A DNA stretch of 64,000 bases from Stenotrophomonas maltophilia (GTDB lineage Bacteria > Pseudomonadota > Gammaproteobacteria > Xanthomonadales > Xanthomonadaceae). Each line of letters opens with the position of its first letter. Within the stretch, counting starts at the first letter, position 1. The position numbers and the translations under genes are program-made. The notes below the pieces were generated by a model that did no database searches, was not told the origin of the DNA, and saw nothing but the letters and a program-made list of their open reading frames with translations. The stretch is taken from assembly GCF_002799245.1 (NCBI RefSeq), contig NZ_NEQV01000008.1:102533-166532 (forward strand), in the 5' to 3' direction. Shown here piece by piece: positions 25,322 to 33,455 of the stretch.

Positions 25322-26149
25322 ATGGTCCCGCCTGATGCCGACACCGCGCGCAAGCGCGCTGCCTTCCGCCAGCTGCATGCTGCGGGGTGCTTCGTGCTGC
25401 CCAACCCATGGGACGTGGGCAGTGCGCGCTACCTGCAGCGGCAGGGCTTCCTGGCGCTGGCCACCACCAGCGCCGGCTGTGCCTGGAGTGAAGGGCGGCC
25501 GGATGGCGCGGTTTCACTGCCGGCCACGCTGGAGCATCTGAGATTGATGGCGGCGGCGACCTCGTTGCCGTTGAATGCCGACTTCGGTGATGGTTTCGGT
25601 GCCAGCCCGCAGCTGGTCGCCGAGGCAGTGAGCGCTGCCATCGATACCGGCATCGCGGCGCTGTCCATCGAGGATGCCAGCGGCGTGGCCGATGCACCGT
25701 TGCGCCCGATCGGCGAGGCCGTCGAGCGCCTGCGTGCAGCGCGCACGGCGATTGATCAGGCCGGTGGCGACGTGCTTCTGGTGGGGCGTGCGGAGAATTT
25801 CTTCGTTGGCGTACCGGATCTGCAGGACACCTTGCGGCGCCTGCGTGCCTACGCCGAGGCCGGTGCCGATGTGCTGTATGCACCGGGCATCAGCACGCGC
25901 GAGCAGATCAGTGCGGTGGTCGCCGCGGCGGGAGCGAAGCCGGTCAACCTGCTGGTGGGTGGGCCGACGCCGCTGAGCCTGCAGGACATCGCCGCCCTGG
26001 GCGTTCGCCGGGTCAGCCTGGGCGGTGCGCTGGCGCGCGCGGCCTGGGGCGGCTTGATGCAGGCCACCCAGCCGATCGTGCAGGAGGGGCGCTTCGATGG
26101 CCTGCAGCAGGCGGCAGCGGGCGCAGCGTTGAACGCGTTGTTCCGCTGA
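25322..26149 (+). CDS. Isocitrate lyase / PEP mutase family enzyme
   Basis: A 275-residue TIM-barrel protein of the ICL/PEPM superfamily. It shows the N-terminal LPNPWDVGSARYLQRQGF, the metal-binding stretch NADFGDGFG, AALSIEDASG, and LLVGRAENFF. The family includes PEP mutase, 2-methylisocitrate lyase, oxaloacetate decarboxylase and carboxyphosphonate mutase. The usual KKCGH-type lyase loop is not evident, so the reaction cannot be named. A GGAG site precedes the ATG. No phosphonate synthesis genes are adjacent, and the phosphonate-use island lies 6.6 kb away. Confidence 0.8.
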   Translation: MVPPDADTARKRAAFRQLHAAGCFVLPNPWDVGSARYLQRQGFLALATTSAGCAWSEGRPDGAVSLPATLEHLRLMAAATSLPLNADFGDGFGASPQLVAEAVSAAIDTGIAALSIEDASGVADAPLRPIGEAVERLRAARTAIDQAGGDVLLVGRAENFFVGVPDLQDTLRRLRAYAEAGADVLYAPGISTREQISAVVAAAGAKPVNLLVGGPTPLSLQDIAALGVRRVSLGGALARAAWGGLMQATQPIVQEGRFDGLQQAAAGAALNALFR

Positions 26150-26247
26150 CCGAACCGCCGCCACAGGTCCAGGCCCAGGGATCGGCCGACGGATCCGCGC
26201 CCGGCGTGGATGGATGAGCCCGCAGGCAGCGATATCCTGCCATTGCG

Positions 26248-26781
26248 CTACAGCGTTTCCACTTCACCCTTGGGCAGGGTTACGCCCGGCTCCAGTGCAG
26301 GCAGCAGATGCCACAGCAGCGAAGGGTCTTCCATCAGCCCGGCGCCATCCAGATAGCTCCACTGCGCGGCGCCGACGCGACGCACGGCGACCATGAACGA
26401 GGTGCTGCGGATCGGGGTTTCGCGTACACGCAGCAGTGACTGCCGTGGGACGAAGCAGACTTCCTCGTCGCCGGCGGCATAGGTGCGGCTGGGCACCCCG
26501 GCCTCGTCACTGATGATGACGACGCCGGCCTTGTGCAATGCCTTGATGGTATCGCGGGTCGATCGGGCATAGCGCTCATCACCGCCGGCCAGGCGCTTCA
26601 GGCTGGGATGCGTGCGGGCGATGATCAGCTCGGCATCACCTTGGGCAAGTGCGGCCAGCATCGCCTGCACGTCCTGGCGCAGGCCGGCCGATTCGGCAGG
26701 GGTGAGCTCGCCGGCCAGGGCTGGCGGTGCCAGCGTGGCCAGCAGCAGGAACAGCAGTGGGGCGAACAGGTGTCGGAACAT
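26248..26781 (-). CDS. Secreted protein of unknown function
   Basis: A 177-residue protein with a clear signal peptide (FRHLFAPLLFLLLATLAPPA, predicted cleavage near ALAGEL). The mature part has a helical start (SAGLRQDVQAMLAALAQGDA) and a mixed domain (VCFVPRQSLLRVRETPIRST). I recognise no family or catalytic motif. It stands alone, divergent from the quinone reductase gene. Confidence 0.65.
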   Translation of the reverse strand: MFRHLFAPLLFLLLATLAPPALAGELTPAESAGLRQDVQAMLAALAQGDAELIIARTHPSLKRLAGGDERYARSTRDTIKALHKAGVVIISDEAGVPSRTYAAGDEEVCFVPRQSLLRVRETPIRSTSFMVAVRRVGAAQWSYLDGAGLMEDPSLLWHLLPALEPGVTLPKGEVETL

Positions 26782-26867
26782 CGTCAAGCGTCTCACGGGC
26801 AATCGCCGCACTATACGGTGGACGCGAAAACAGCGTCCCACGCATGGCGCTGGTATCCTGGATGCTG

Positions 26868-26888
26868 TTACTTACCATTGGTAGGTAA
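26868..26888. promoter_or_regulatory. Inverted repeat, likely TetR operator
   Basis: TTACTTACC-ATT-GGTAGGTAA, one mismatch between the arms, 20 bases before the quinone reductase ATG at 26909. The TetR gene is second in the same operon, so autoregulation through this site is the simplest model. Confidence 0.7.
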
Positions 26889-26908
26889 TGCTTCCTGGAG
26901 ATCCCCAC

Positions 26909-27505
26909 ATGCACAGCCTCGTTGTCATCACCCATCCTGAGCCCGGTTCGCTCACCCATGCCATCGCCCAGCACATCGGCGAGGCGATCGCTGCGGCCGA
27001 CGCCCGCAACACCGTGGCCTACGCCGACCTGATGGACGAAGGCTTCGACCCACGGTTCACTCCGGGGGACCAGGCATTGTTCCGCGGTACCGGCGTGGTG
27101 CCGGACGATGTCGCGGCCGAGCATGCACGGCTGGACGCCACCGACACGCTGGTGCTGGTCTATCCGCTGTACTGGTGGTCGTTCCCTGCATTGCTGAAGG
27201 GGTGGATCGACCGCGTGTTCACCCAGGGCTGGGCCTACCAGGACGGCGCCGATGGCAAGGTGCAGAAGAAGCTGCACCGCCTGCGCGTGCATCTGATCGG
27301 CGTCGGTGGAGCGGGCGCGGAGATGATCGAACGGCGCGGCTACGGCGCAGCGATGAAAACGCAGATCGACATGGGCATCTTCGACTACTGCGGCGCCCAC
27401 GTACTGTCGTCCGAACTACTGCTGGAGGCCGACAGCGGCGCGGCCGAGGCGCATCTGCAGACCGCGCTGCAGATCGGCCGTAAAATCGGTACTCCGACAA
27501 GCTGA
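26909..27505 (+). CDS. Flavodoxin-fold NAD(P)H:quinone oxidoreductase
   Basis: A 198-residue member of the NQO/MdaB-type family, FMN- or FAD-dependent enzymes that reduce quinones by two electrons. Motifs are MHSLVVITHPEPGSL at the start, the active-site segment LVYPLYWWSFPALLKGWIDR and VFTQGWAY. The ATG at 26909 follows a CTGGAG ribosome-binding site. The TetR gene begins 16 bases after its stop, and a TetR-type operator precedes it, so expression is probably induced by a quinone or electrophile. Confidence 0.88.
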   Translation: MHSLVVITHPEPGSLTHAIAQHIGEAIAAADARNTVAYADLMDEGFDPRFTPGDQALFRGTGVVPDDVAAEHARLDATDTLVLVYPLYWWSFPALLKGWIDRVFTQGWAYQDGADGKVQKKLHRLRVHLIGVGGAGAEMIERRGYGAAMKTQIDMGIFDYCGAHVLSSELLLEADSGAAEAHLQTALQIGRKIGTPTS

Positions 27506-27521
27506 TCGCCGTGTTCCGCCG

Positions 27522-28115
27522 ATGCCTGCCAACGCCGCCCCCACGCGCCGCCGACTGACCCGAGAGCAACGCGCCCGCCAGTTGCTGGATGTGGCCTGGG
27601 CACTGGTCGGCGAAGAAGGCACCAGCGCGCTGACGCTGGGGCGGCTGGCCGAGGCCGCCGGCGTGACCAAGCCGGTGGCCTACGATCACTTCGTGACCCG
27701 CAATGGCTTGCTGGCGGCGCTCTATGATGACTATGACGGACGCCAGACGGTGGTCTTCCACGAGCGCATCGGCCGCGCCCGGGCGCAGCTGGCCGACCGG
27801 GCGGCGGCCATCGCCTCCGGCTACATCGACTGCATCCTCAGCCAGGGCAGTGAAGTGCAGGGCATCCTCGCCGCACTGGTGGAGGCGCCGGAACTGCATG
27901 AGGTACGGCGGCGCTACCAGCAGGATTTCATCGACAACTGCCAGGTCTGGCTGGGCCCGTTCGCCGCCGAGGGAACGGTGCCATTGGCGGGACGCTGGGC
28001 GATCCTCGGTGCGGCTGAAACCCTTTCGGAGGGCGTGGCTGCCGGTGCGCTGGACAAGGCCGATGCCGAGGCCGAGCTTCAGCGCCTGATTGTGGCAACG
28101 GTCAAGCGGCGCTGA
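27522..28115 (+). CDS. TetR-family transcriptional regulator
   Basis: A 197-residue regulator. The N-terminal TetR helix-turn-helix reads TREQRARQLLDVAWALVGEE, then ALTLGRLAEAAGVTKPVAYD with HF. The C-terminal ligand domain is helical and not closely typed. Coupled to the upstream quinone reductase gene (16-base gap) and downstream of a near-perfect operator, it is most likely the local repressor. The ligand is unknown. Confidence 0.88.
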   Translation: MPANAAPTRRRLTREQRARQLLDVAWALVGEEGTSALTLGRLAEAAGVTKPVAYDHFVTRNGLLAALYDDYDGRQTVVFHERIGRARAQLADRAAAIASGYIDCILSQGSEVQGILAALVEAPELHEVRRRYQQDFIDNCQVWLGPFAAEGTVPLAGRWAILGAAETLSEGVAAGALDKADAEAELQRLIVATVKRR

Positions 28116-28128
28116 GCCGCACGAGCGA

Positions 28129-28902
28129 TCAGCCGTCGGCCAGCGCGGCGAATCCTGCCGCCAACTGATCGCGCACCAGCGCGTCGCGCGCGTCGCGGCT
28201 TTCAGAACCCAGCACCACGGTGATCAGGCGCACCGGCGGGTCCCGTCCGGGCACTGCCCGGCATGCAGTGGCGGCCAGGCAGAAGCCTGCGGCCCGGGTG
28301 TAGCCGGTCTTCAAGCCATCCACGCCGTCTTCGCCAAGCAGGGCGTTCTGGTTGTTGCGGTGGAAGCTGCCATGCGCGAACGCGCGCTGCGCGGTGATTG
28401 CCAGTATCTGCGGATGATCGTTCAACAGGCAGGCGGCGAGCACCGCCATGTCGCGCGCGCTGGAGGCATGGTTCGGCGTGGTGATGCCGGAGACGCTGGC
28501 AAACCACGTGCTGCGCAGCCCCAGCTGGCGCGCGTGCCGGTTCATGCGGTCCAGGAATGCCGTCTGCGATCCGTCCAGATGGCGCGCGATCGCCAGCGCA
28601 GCATCATTGCCGGAGACGATCATCAATCCTTCCAGCAGGCGCGCCAGGCTGATTGTTTCGCCGGGCGCCAGGCCCATGCGCGTTTCATCTTTGGCCACGG
28701 CGTGCACATCGTCGTCGGCGATGGTGACGGTCTCGTCCCAGCCACGTCCGCTCTCTTCGACGCACGCATAGGCGGCGTAGGCGGTCATCAACTTGGTCAG
28801 CGATGCCGGTTGCCGCGCGGTTTCAGCGTTGTGCTGGTGGATCACCGCGAACGTGCCGGCTTCAACGGTGATGGAGGAGGGCGCGGTCGGCGATGCTGGC
28901 AT
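28129..28902 (-). CDS. D-alanyl-D-alanine carboxypeptidase-like protein (S11 family) without signal peptide
   Basis: A 257-residue penicillin-binding protein 5/6-type domain with all three motifs: SxxK (S34-LT-K37), SxN (S97-G-N99) and KTG (198-200). Such enzymes trim D-Ala from peptidoglycan pentapeptides in the periplasm. The ATG at 28902 leaves only about 10 residues before the domain and no signal peptide. Upstream in-frame extensions (to 29208) also lack a convincing signal and overlap the lipoprotein gene on the other strand. The usual C-terminal anchor domain is also missing. Either the true start is non-standard, export is unusual, or the signal was lost. Confidence 0.75.
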   Translation of the reverse strand: MPASPTAPSSITVEAGTFAVIHQHNAETARQPASLTKLMTAYAAYACVEESGRGWDETVTIADDDVHAVAKDETRMGLAPGETISLARLLEGLMIVSGNDAALAIARHLDGSQTAFLDRMNRHARQLGLRSTWFASVSGITTPNHASSARDMAVLAACLLNDHPQILAITAQRAFAHGSFHRNNQNALLGEDGVDGLKTGYTRAAGFCLAATACRAVPGRDPPVRLITVVLGSESRDARDALVRDQLAAGFAALADG

Positions 28903-29077
28903 GTCGGGAAGGCTGTACGGGAATGCCGCACGAGGATAGCGGATCACAGGCGTGCGGACCGGTTCCCGGCATGAATCTTGCCTGTGCATCGCCCCGTACG
29001 AATGTGCCGGCAAGTACGCTAACGTTGCGCCTCCGCCGGGCCGGAAAGCCCGATTTTCCAGTAGCGAAAGGATATCC

Positions 29078-29827
29078 ATGAAGAAGCGTCTGATCGTCAC
29101 CGGCCTGGCCTGCCTGATGCTGGTGGCATGCGCCAACCCGAAGAACACGGTGATTCCGCAGGACGTGGACCAGTTGGCCACGATCAAGCCCGAGCTGGAG
29201 AAGCTCACCCCTGAAGAACAGCAGCTGGCTGCCGCCTACATCGTGCGTGTGACCCTGACGTCGAAGATGGCCGGCGTATTCGGCGGCAAGGAAGGCCAGG
29301 GCATTCCGCCGGGCATGACGCTGGGCAAGGCCGTGGAAGAGCAGCGCCGCTTCGTCGAAGAGCGCAAGGCCGAGGAAGCGCGCCAGGCCACGTTGAAGGC
29401 GGAACTGGAAGCGCGTCGCGAAGCGGCGATGAAGCCACTGCGCGAAGCGGTCACCGTCACCGTGGTGTCCAAGGGCATCGAAGTGCAGCGTTCGCATGGC
29501 ATCACCACCGACGAACTGCTGGTCGTGGATTTCGGCTACCAGAACAACACCGGCAAGGACATCGCCGGCGTGAAGGGCTATGTGTCGGTACGCGATCTGT
29601 TCGGCGAGGAGATTTCCGGATTTGCCATCACCAATGACGTGACCATTCCGGCCGGCCAGAGCGTGATCTGGCAAGGCAGCCGCTCGGTGCGTTTCGCGCA
29701 GACCCAGAGCAATGACCGCAAGCTGGCCAGCCTGGATGAGAGCAAGTACACGGTGGTGTGGACGCCGGAAGCCGTGGTGTTCGTTGATGGCAGCTCGCTG
29801 ACGTTGCCGCAGGACGCGGCGTCCTGA
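29078..29827 (+). CDS. Putative lipoprotein
   Basis: A 249-residue protein with a lipoprotein signal, lipobox LVAC with Cys18. The mature part has a helical, charged stretch (about 90-145, rich in Glu, Arg and Ala; likely coiled coil) followed by a beta-rich domain (TVVSKGIEVQRSHGITTDEL, VDFGYQNNTGKDIAGVKGYV), similar in style to FxLYD-type exported domains. The ATG has an AAAGGA ribosome-binding site. The divergent carboxypeptidase-like gene begins about 175 bases upstream. The role is unknown. Confidence 0.7.
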   Translation: MKKRLIVTGLACLMLVACANPKNTVIPQDVDQLATIKPELEKLTPEEQQLAAAYIVRVTLTSKMAGVFGGKEGQGIPPGMTLGKAVEEQRRFVEERKAEEARQATLKAELEARREAAMKPLREAVTVTVVSKGIEVQRSHGITTDELLVVDFGYQNNTGKDIAGVKGYVSVRDLFGEEISGFAITNDVTIPAGQSVIWQGSRSVRFAQTQSNDRKLASLDESKYTVVWTPEAVVFVDGSSLTLPQDAAS

Positions 29828-29834
29828 GCCCGTC

Positions 29835-29860
29835 GGCCGGACCCGATGGCGGGTCCGGCC
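29835..29860 (+). terminator. Weak terminator-like hairpin
   Basis: A perfect 10-bp stem GGCCGGACCC / GGGTCCGGCC with a 6-base loop just after the lipoprotein stop. No clear T-run follows. Confidence 0.5.
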
Positions 29861-29895
29861 CCTTGGGCGCTGCTCCGGTGGCGCCCGCACACTCC

Positions 29896-29923
29896 TGCAA
29901 TATAGCAATGCTATAACGTTGCA
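29896..29923. promoter_or_regulatory. Nested inverted repeat before the phosphatase gene
   Basis: TATAGC-AAT-GCTATA (29901-29915) lies inside outer arms TGCAA / TTGCA. It sits 41 bases before the phosphatase ATG and is the most AT-rich spot nearby, so it may be an operator overlapping the -10 region. It does not look like a Pho box. Confidence 0.5.
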
Positions 29924-29963
29924 AAAGCGACGCGATCCGTCGCTGATCCGTTTGCAGGAGCCC

Positions 29964-31511
29964 ATGAACCGACCCGTTGCGCGACGTTGGCTGTGCCCGT
30001 CGATCCTGGCCGTACTGGCCACCCTGAGCGGCTGCCAGCCGAACCTGCGCGCCGATGCTGTTCCCGTCGCCGAAGCCCGTCCGCACAACGTGATCGTGAT
30101 GATCAACGACGGTGCCGGCTGGGGTACCTGGGATGCGGCGGCCTACTGGCAGTACGGCAGCCGCGAAGGCGCACCGTATGCCGATTTCCCGCAGCGCCTG
30201 GCGGTGACCACCTTCCCGTTGAACGCCAGCAGCCAGCCGACCCGCGACAGCGCGCAGACCCTCGGCTACGACGCAGCCAGGGCGTGGGATGACACCCCGG
30301 TACCGGCGCCGGACCTGCCGTTCGCCGGCTACCAGTACCTGGCGGCGGTCGCGACCGACAGCGCGGCGGCGGGCACCGCGTTGTCCTCGGGTATCAAGAC
30401 CTACAACAACGCCATCAACTTCAACAATGATGGAAACGCGGTCGAGTTCAACACGCTGCGCGCCAAGCGCCTGGGCATGGCCACCGGCGTGGTCACCTCG
30501 GTGCCGTTCGCGCATGCCACGCCAGCCGCGTTCGCTGCGCAGAACGCGTCGCGCAACAGCTACCACGCCATTGCGCACCAGATGCTGGCGCAGGGCCACA
30601 TGGACCTGGTGATGGGCACCGGTGGTCCCGGCTACAGCGTTGATGGTCGCGCCTGTGAGGAGGGCGCGGGCGCGGCGAAGGCCGAGGGCTGCGCGAACCC
30701 GTGGGAGTGGGTCGCGCAGCAGGACTGGCAGCAGCTGGAGGCGGGCAGCACCATTGCCGGCAATCCAGCGGGGCCGTGGCGCCTGATCCGCAGCAAGGAG
30801 GAGTTCGCCGCACTGGCGCAGGGACGGCTGCCGGCCGACCGGCCACTGATCGGGGTACCGCGCGTGGCCAATACGCTGCAGCAGGCGCGCCAGCTGCAGG
30901 TGCTGGGCAAGGATGCGACCACGCCGTCCGGCGTGAGGAAGATCGACAGCGTCCCCGACCTGGCAACCATGACGCGTGGCGCGCTGCGGTTCCTGCAGCA
31001 GCGTTCGAGCAAGGGCCTGTTCCTGATGGTGGAAGGCGGCGCCACCGACTGGGCGGCGCATACCAGTGCCTGCGGCACCGAATGGCACTACGGCCAGTGC
31101 AGCGACCAGCCGCAGTTCGGCCGCCTGATTGAGGAAACCGTGGAGTTCAACGACGCGGTGACGGCGGTGGTCGAATGGATCGAACGCAACGGGGGCTGGG
31201 AACGCAATCTGCTGATCGTCACCACCGACCATGACAACAGCATGCCGATGGGCCCGGATGCACAGAAGGTTGCCTTCGCGCCGGTACGCAACAATGGCCG
31301 CGGACGCATGCCGGGAATGAGCTTCCGCCCAACCGGCAACCACTCCAACGCGCTGGTGCCGCTGTGGGCCAAGGGCGCCGGCGCGGAGCTGCTTGGAAAG
31401 CGCGTGCGCGGTATCGATGCCGGATACCGCGAGCATGTGCGCTGGAATGACGGCAGTTACATCGACAACACCGACGTGGCTGCGGCGGTGCAGGAGGCGC
31501 TGCAGCGCTAG
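29964..31511 (+). CDS. Alkaline phosphatase, lipoprotein form
   Basis: A 515-residue enzyme of the alkaline phosphatase superfamily. The signal ends in a TLSGC lipobox (Cys24). Metal and catalytic residues are visible: MINDG with Asp49, TDSAAAGTAL with nucleophile Ser133, the TTDHDN motif, and HSNALVPLW near the C-terminus. It releases phosphate from esters outside the inner membrane. The ATG follows CAGGAG. Its stop shares the bases CTAG with the stop of the small minus-strand gene. A nested palindrome upstream suggests specific regulation. Confidence 0.88.
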   Translation: MNRPVARRWLCPSILAVLATLSGCQPNLRADAVPVAEARPHNVIVMINDGAGWGTWDAAAYWQYGSREGAPYADFPQRLAVTTFPLNASSQPTRDSAQTLGYDAARAWDDTPVPAPDLPFAGYQYLAAVATDSAAAGTALSSGIKTYNNAINFNNDGNAVEFNTLRAKRLGMATGVVTSVPFAHATPAAFAAQNASRNSYHAIAHQMLAQGHMDLVMGTGGPGYSVDGRACEEGAGAAKAEGCANPWEWVAQQDWQQLEAGSTIAGNPAGPWRLIRSKEEFAALAQGRLPADRPLIGVPRVANTLQQARQLQVLGKDATTPSGVRKIDSVPDLATMTRGALRFLQQRSSKGLFLMVEGGATDWAAHTSACGTEWHYGQCSDQPQFGRLIEETVEFNDAVTAVVEWIERNGGWERNLLIVTTDHDNSMPMGPDAQKVAFAPVRNNGRGRMPGMSFRPTGNHSNALVPLWAKGAGAELLGKRVRGIDAGYREHVRWNDGSYIDNTDVAAAVQEALQR

Positions 31512-31672
31512 GGACGTACCGGCCAGCGGCCGGCACTGCCGGACGGTGGGCGTTGTACCGGCGCGGCGGGCTGCGGAGCGCACCGCGGCGGGACCGGGCT
31601 GGCCAGCTGCCGTGCCAGCTCGGCGCTGGCCACGTGGCCGTGCAGGAACAACAGGCTGCCGAAGATGTTCAT
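31508..31672 (-). CDS. Small protein of unknown function (54 residues)
   Basis: Starts MNIFGSLLFLHGHVASAELA behind a textbook ribosome-binding site (GGAGG, 7 bases before the ATG), 98 bases from the divergent LysR gene. The N-terminal ~25 residues look conserved in style; the Pro-rich rest, including the last codons, runs into a REP-like palindrome (about 31519-31538), which may have replaced an earlier end. The stop shares CTAG with the phosphatase stop. It may be a LysR-controlled gene. Confidence 0.5.
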   Translation of the reverse strand: MNIFGSLLFLHGHVASAELARQLASPVPPRCAPQPAAPVQRPPSGSAGRWPVRP

Positions 31673-31770
31673 GAGCGTGCCTCCACTTGAGTGGATTGCA
31701 CGATACGGGCAGCATGGAAGGGCAAAAAGCGACATTTCCGCAAGCTCGCCTTGAGAGGAATTCAAAGCTT

Positions 31771-32676
31771 ATGTCCCGTCCACCCCTCCATGCCCTGCAG
31801 GGCTTCGTGGCCGCCGCACGGCTGGGCAACCTGTCACGTGCGGCGGCGTCGATGAACCTGACGGTCAGTGCGCTCAGCCACCAGATGCGCCAGCTGGAGG
31901 AGCGACTCGGGCAGCCGCTGCTGGTCCGCCAACCGCGGGGCGTCACCCTCACCCTGGAGGGGCAGCGCCTGCTCGACCAGGTCGGCCCGCATCTGGATGC
32001 GATCAACGAGGCCTTCCAGCCCTATGCGGCACGCGCCGAGCACGTGCTGACGATCAGCGCGGTGCCGTCGATGGCGTCGGCGTGGCTGGTGCCGCGCCTG
32101 GGTCACTTCGTGGCTGAACACCCACAGATCGAGATCAACCTGCAGTCGAGTGAACGCCTGATCGATTTCGAGCGGCAGCGCCAGTTCGACGCCGCGCTGC
32201 GACTGGGCAGCGGACAGTGGCCGGGCCTGGTGGTGGAGCCGCTGTTCGACGAATGGCTGTTGCCGATGGCCAGCCCGGCATTGATCGAGCGCATGGGAGG
32301 GATCGACCGCGTGCCCCTGAACCAGTGGCCGCTGCTGGGTGACCCCGATGGCGCGTGGGGGGCCTGGTTCGCGTTGAGCGGGCTCAGCCCGCCGCCGCGC
32401 TTCGTGGCGGTGCTGGATGATTCGGAGGCACACCACCGTGCGGCGCTGGACGGGGTGGGCGTGGCGCTGGGGCGGGTGACGCGGGCGCGCCTGTTGCTCG
32501 ATTCCGGCCAACTGGTTGCGCTGTCCAGCCTGCGCCTGAAAACCGCCTGGCCACACTGGCTGGTCTACCCGCAGCGTTCGGCCCGCCATCGCGGCTTTCT
32601 CGCCTTCCGCGACTGGCTGCACGCGCAGGCTGCCGAGCATGTGAGGCACATGGCGGCGCAGGAGTCGCCAGGCTAG
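31771..32676 (+). CDS. LysR-family transcriptional regulator
   Basis: A 301-residue LysR protein, closest in style to GcvA. The N-terminal winged helix (LHALQGFVAAARLGNLSRAA, then LTVSALSHQMRQLEERLGQP) is followed by a periplasmic-binding-like effector domain (VLTISAVPSMASAWLVPRLG). LysR proteins usually control the divergent gene, here the 54-residue protein, but the phosphonate genes start 90 bases downstream on the same strand. Its TAG stop lies within the first copy of the CTAGACAG motif. The effector is unknown. Confidence 0.88.
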   Translation: MSRPPLHALQGFVAAARLGNLSRAAASMNLTVSALSHQMRQLEERLGQPLLVRQPRGVTLTLEGQRLLDQVGPHLDAINEAFQPYAARAEHVLTISAVPSMASAWLVPRLGHFVAEHPQIEINLQSSERLIDFERQRQFDAALRLGSGQWPGLVVEPLFDEWLLPMASPALIERMGGIDRVPLNQWPLLGDPDGAWGAWFALSGLSPPPRFVAVLDDSEAHHRAALDGVGVALGRVTRARLLLDSGQLVALSSLRLKTAWPHWLVYPQRSARHRGFLAFRDWLHAQAAEHVRHMAAQESPG

Positions 32677-32686
32677 ACAGGTGCAC
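32673..32686. promoter_or_regulatory. CTAGACAG motif, copy 1 (before the PhnX-like operon)
   Basis: CTAGACAGGTGCAC, followed 6 bases later by GTGCAG. The same 14 bases recur at 36726-36739 and a shorter form at 37962-37973. HutC/PhnF-type GntR regulators bind sites containing TAGAC, and the phnF-like gene lies in this island, so this is its likely operator. Confidence 0.7.
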
Positions 32687-32765
32687 CGGCCTGTGCAGCC
32701 GCTGTCATCAGGGCGTGGCCGGGCGCGGCGAAGCTGGGAACCTCCGCCCAACGCTGCCTGCCGCC

Positions 32766-33455
32766 ATGCGCTACCGCCTTGCTGTCCTTGATATCGCCGG
32801 AACCACTGTTGCCGATCCGGGCCTGGTCGCGCAGGCCTTCGCCGACGCGATGGCCGCCGCCGGCCACGCCATCGAAGTGGAGGACGTGCGCCCACTGATG
32901 GGCTATCCCAAGCCGCAGGCGATCGCGCGGCTGCTGGGGGCCACGGTGGACGACCCGCGCGTGGTGCCGATCCACACCGACTTCGTGGCGCGCATGCTCG
33001 AGTGCTATCGCCATGCACCGGGCATTGCGCCGCTGCCGGGCGCCGAGGCGCTGTTCGACACGCTGCGCGCGCACGGCATCCGCATCGGCCTGGATACCGG
33101 GTTCTCGCGCGACATCGCCGAGGTGATCATCGAACGGCTCGGCTGGCACGATCGCATCGACGCGCTGGTGGCCAGCGATGAAGTGCCGTCGGGCCGCCCG
33201 GCGCCGTACATGATCCAGGCACTGATGCAGCGCACCGGTGTCGACGATGCTGCGACGGTGGTCAAGGTGGGTGACACCGAAGTCGACATCAACGAAGGGC
33301 GCAATGCCGGTGTCGGCCTGAACGTGGCGGTTACCACCGGCGCCTTCACCCGTGCCGAACTGCTGCCGCATGGGCCGGACCACATCATCGATCATCTCGA
33401 CCGCCTGCCGGCGCTGCTTGGCCCGGCACGCTCCGGCACGGTCGCCGCTGCATGA
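32766..33455 (+). CDS. PhnX-like HAD-family phosphonatase
   Basis: A 229-residue HAD hydrolase related to phosphonoacetaldehyde hydrolase. Motif I is VLDIAGTTVAD (nucleophile Asp9). Lys49 in MGYPK has the spacing of the Schiff-base Lys53 of PhnX, which is needed for C-P bond cleavage. Motif II/III residues include DTGFSRD and KVGDTEVDI. It matches what is known as the phosphonatase-like group found next to the FAD oxidase present here. The start MRYRLAVLDI at 32766 is natural. It overlaps the carrier gene by four bases. Confidence 0.85.
   Translation: MRYRLAVLDIAGTTVADPGLVAQAFADAMAAAGHAIEVEDVRPLMGYPKPQAIARLLGATVDDPRVVPIHTDFVARMLECYRHAPGIAPLPGAEALFDTLRAHGIRIGLDTGFSRDIAEVIIERLGWHDRIDALVASDEVPSGRPAPYMIQALMQRTGVDDAATVVKVGDTEVDINEGRNAGVGLNVAVTTGAFTRAELLPHGPDHIIDHLDRLPALLGPARSGTVAAA

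Noticed and set aside
25322..26149. Possible phosphonate biosynthesis (PEP mutase) gene
   Set aside because: The superfamily is broad, no phosphonopyruvate decarboxylase gene is adjacent, and the key residues were not clear enough to call it a mutase.
29896..29923. Possible Pho box before the alkaline phosphatase
   Set aside because: The site is a nested inverted repeat (TATAGC/GCTATA), not the direct 7-mer repeats CTGTCAT of PhoB sites.
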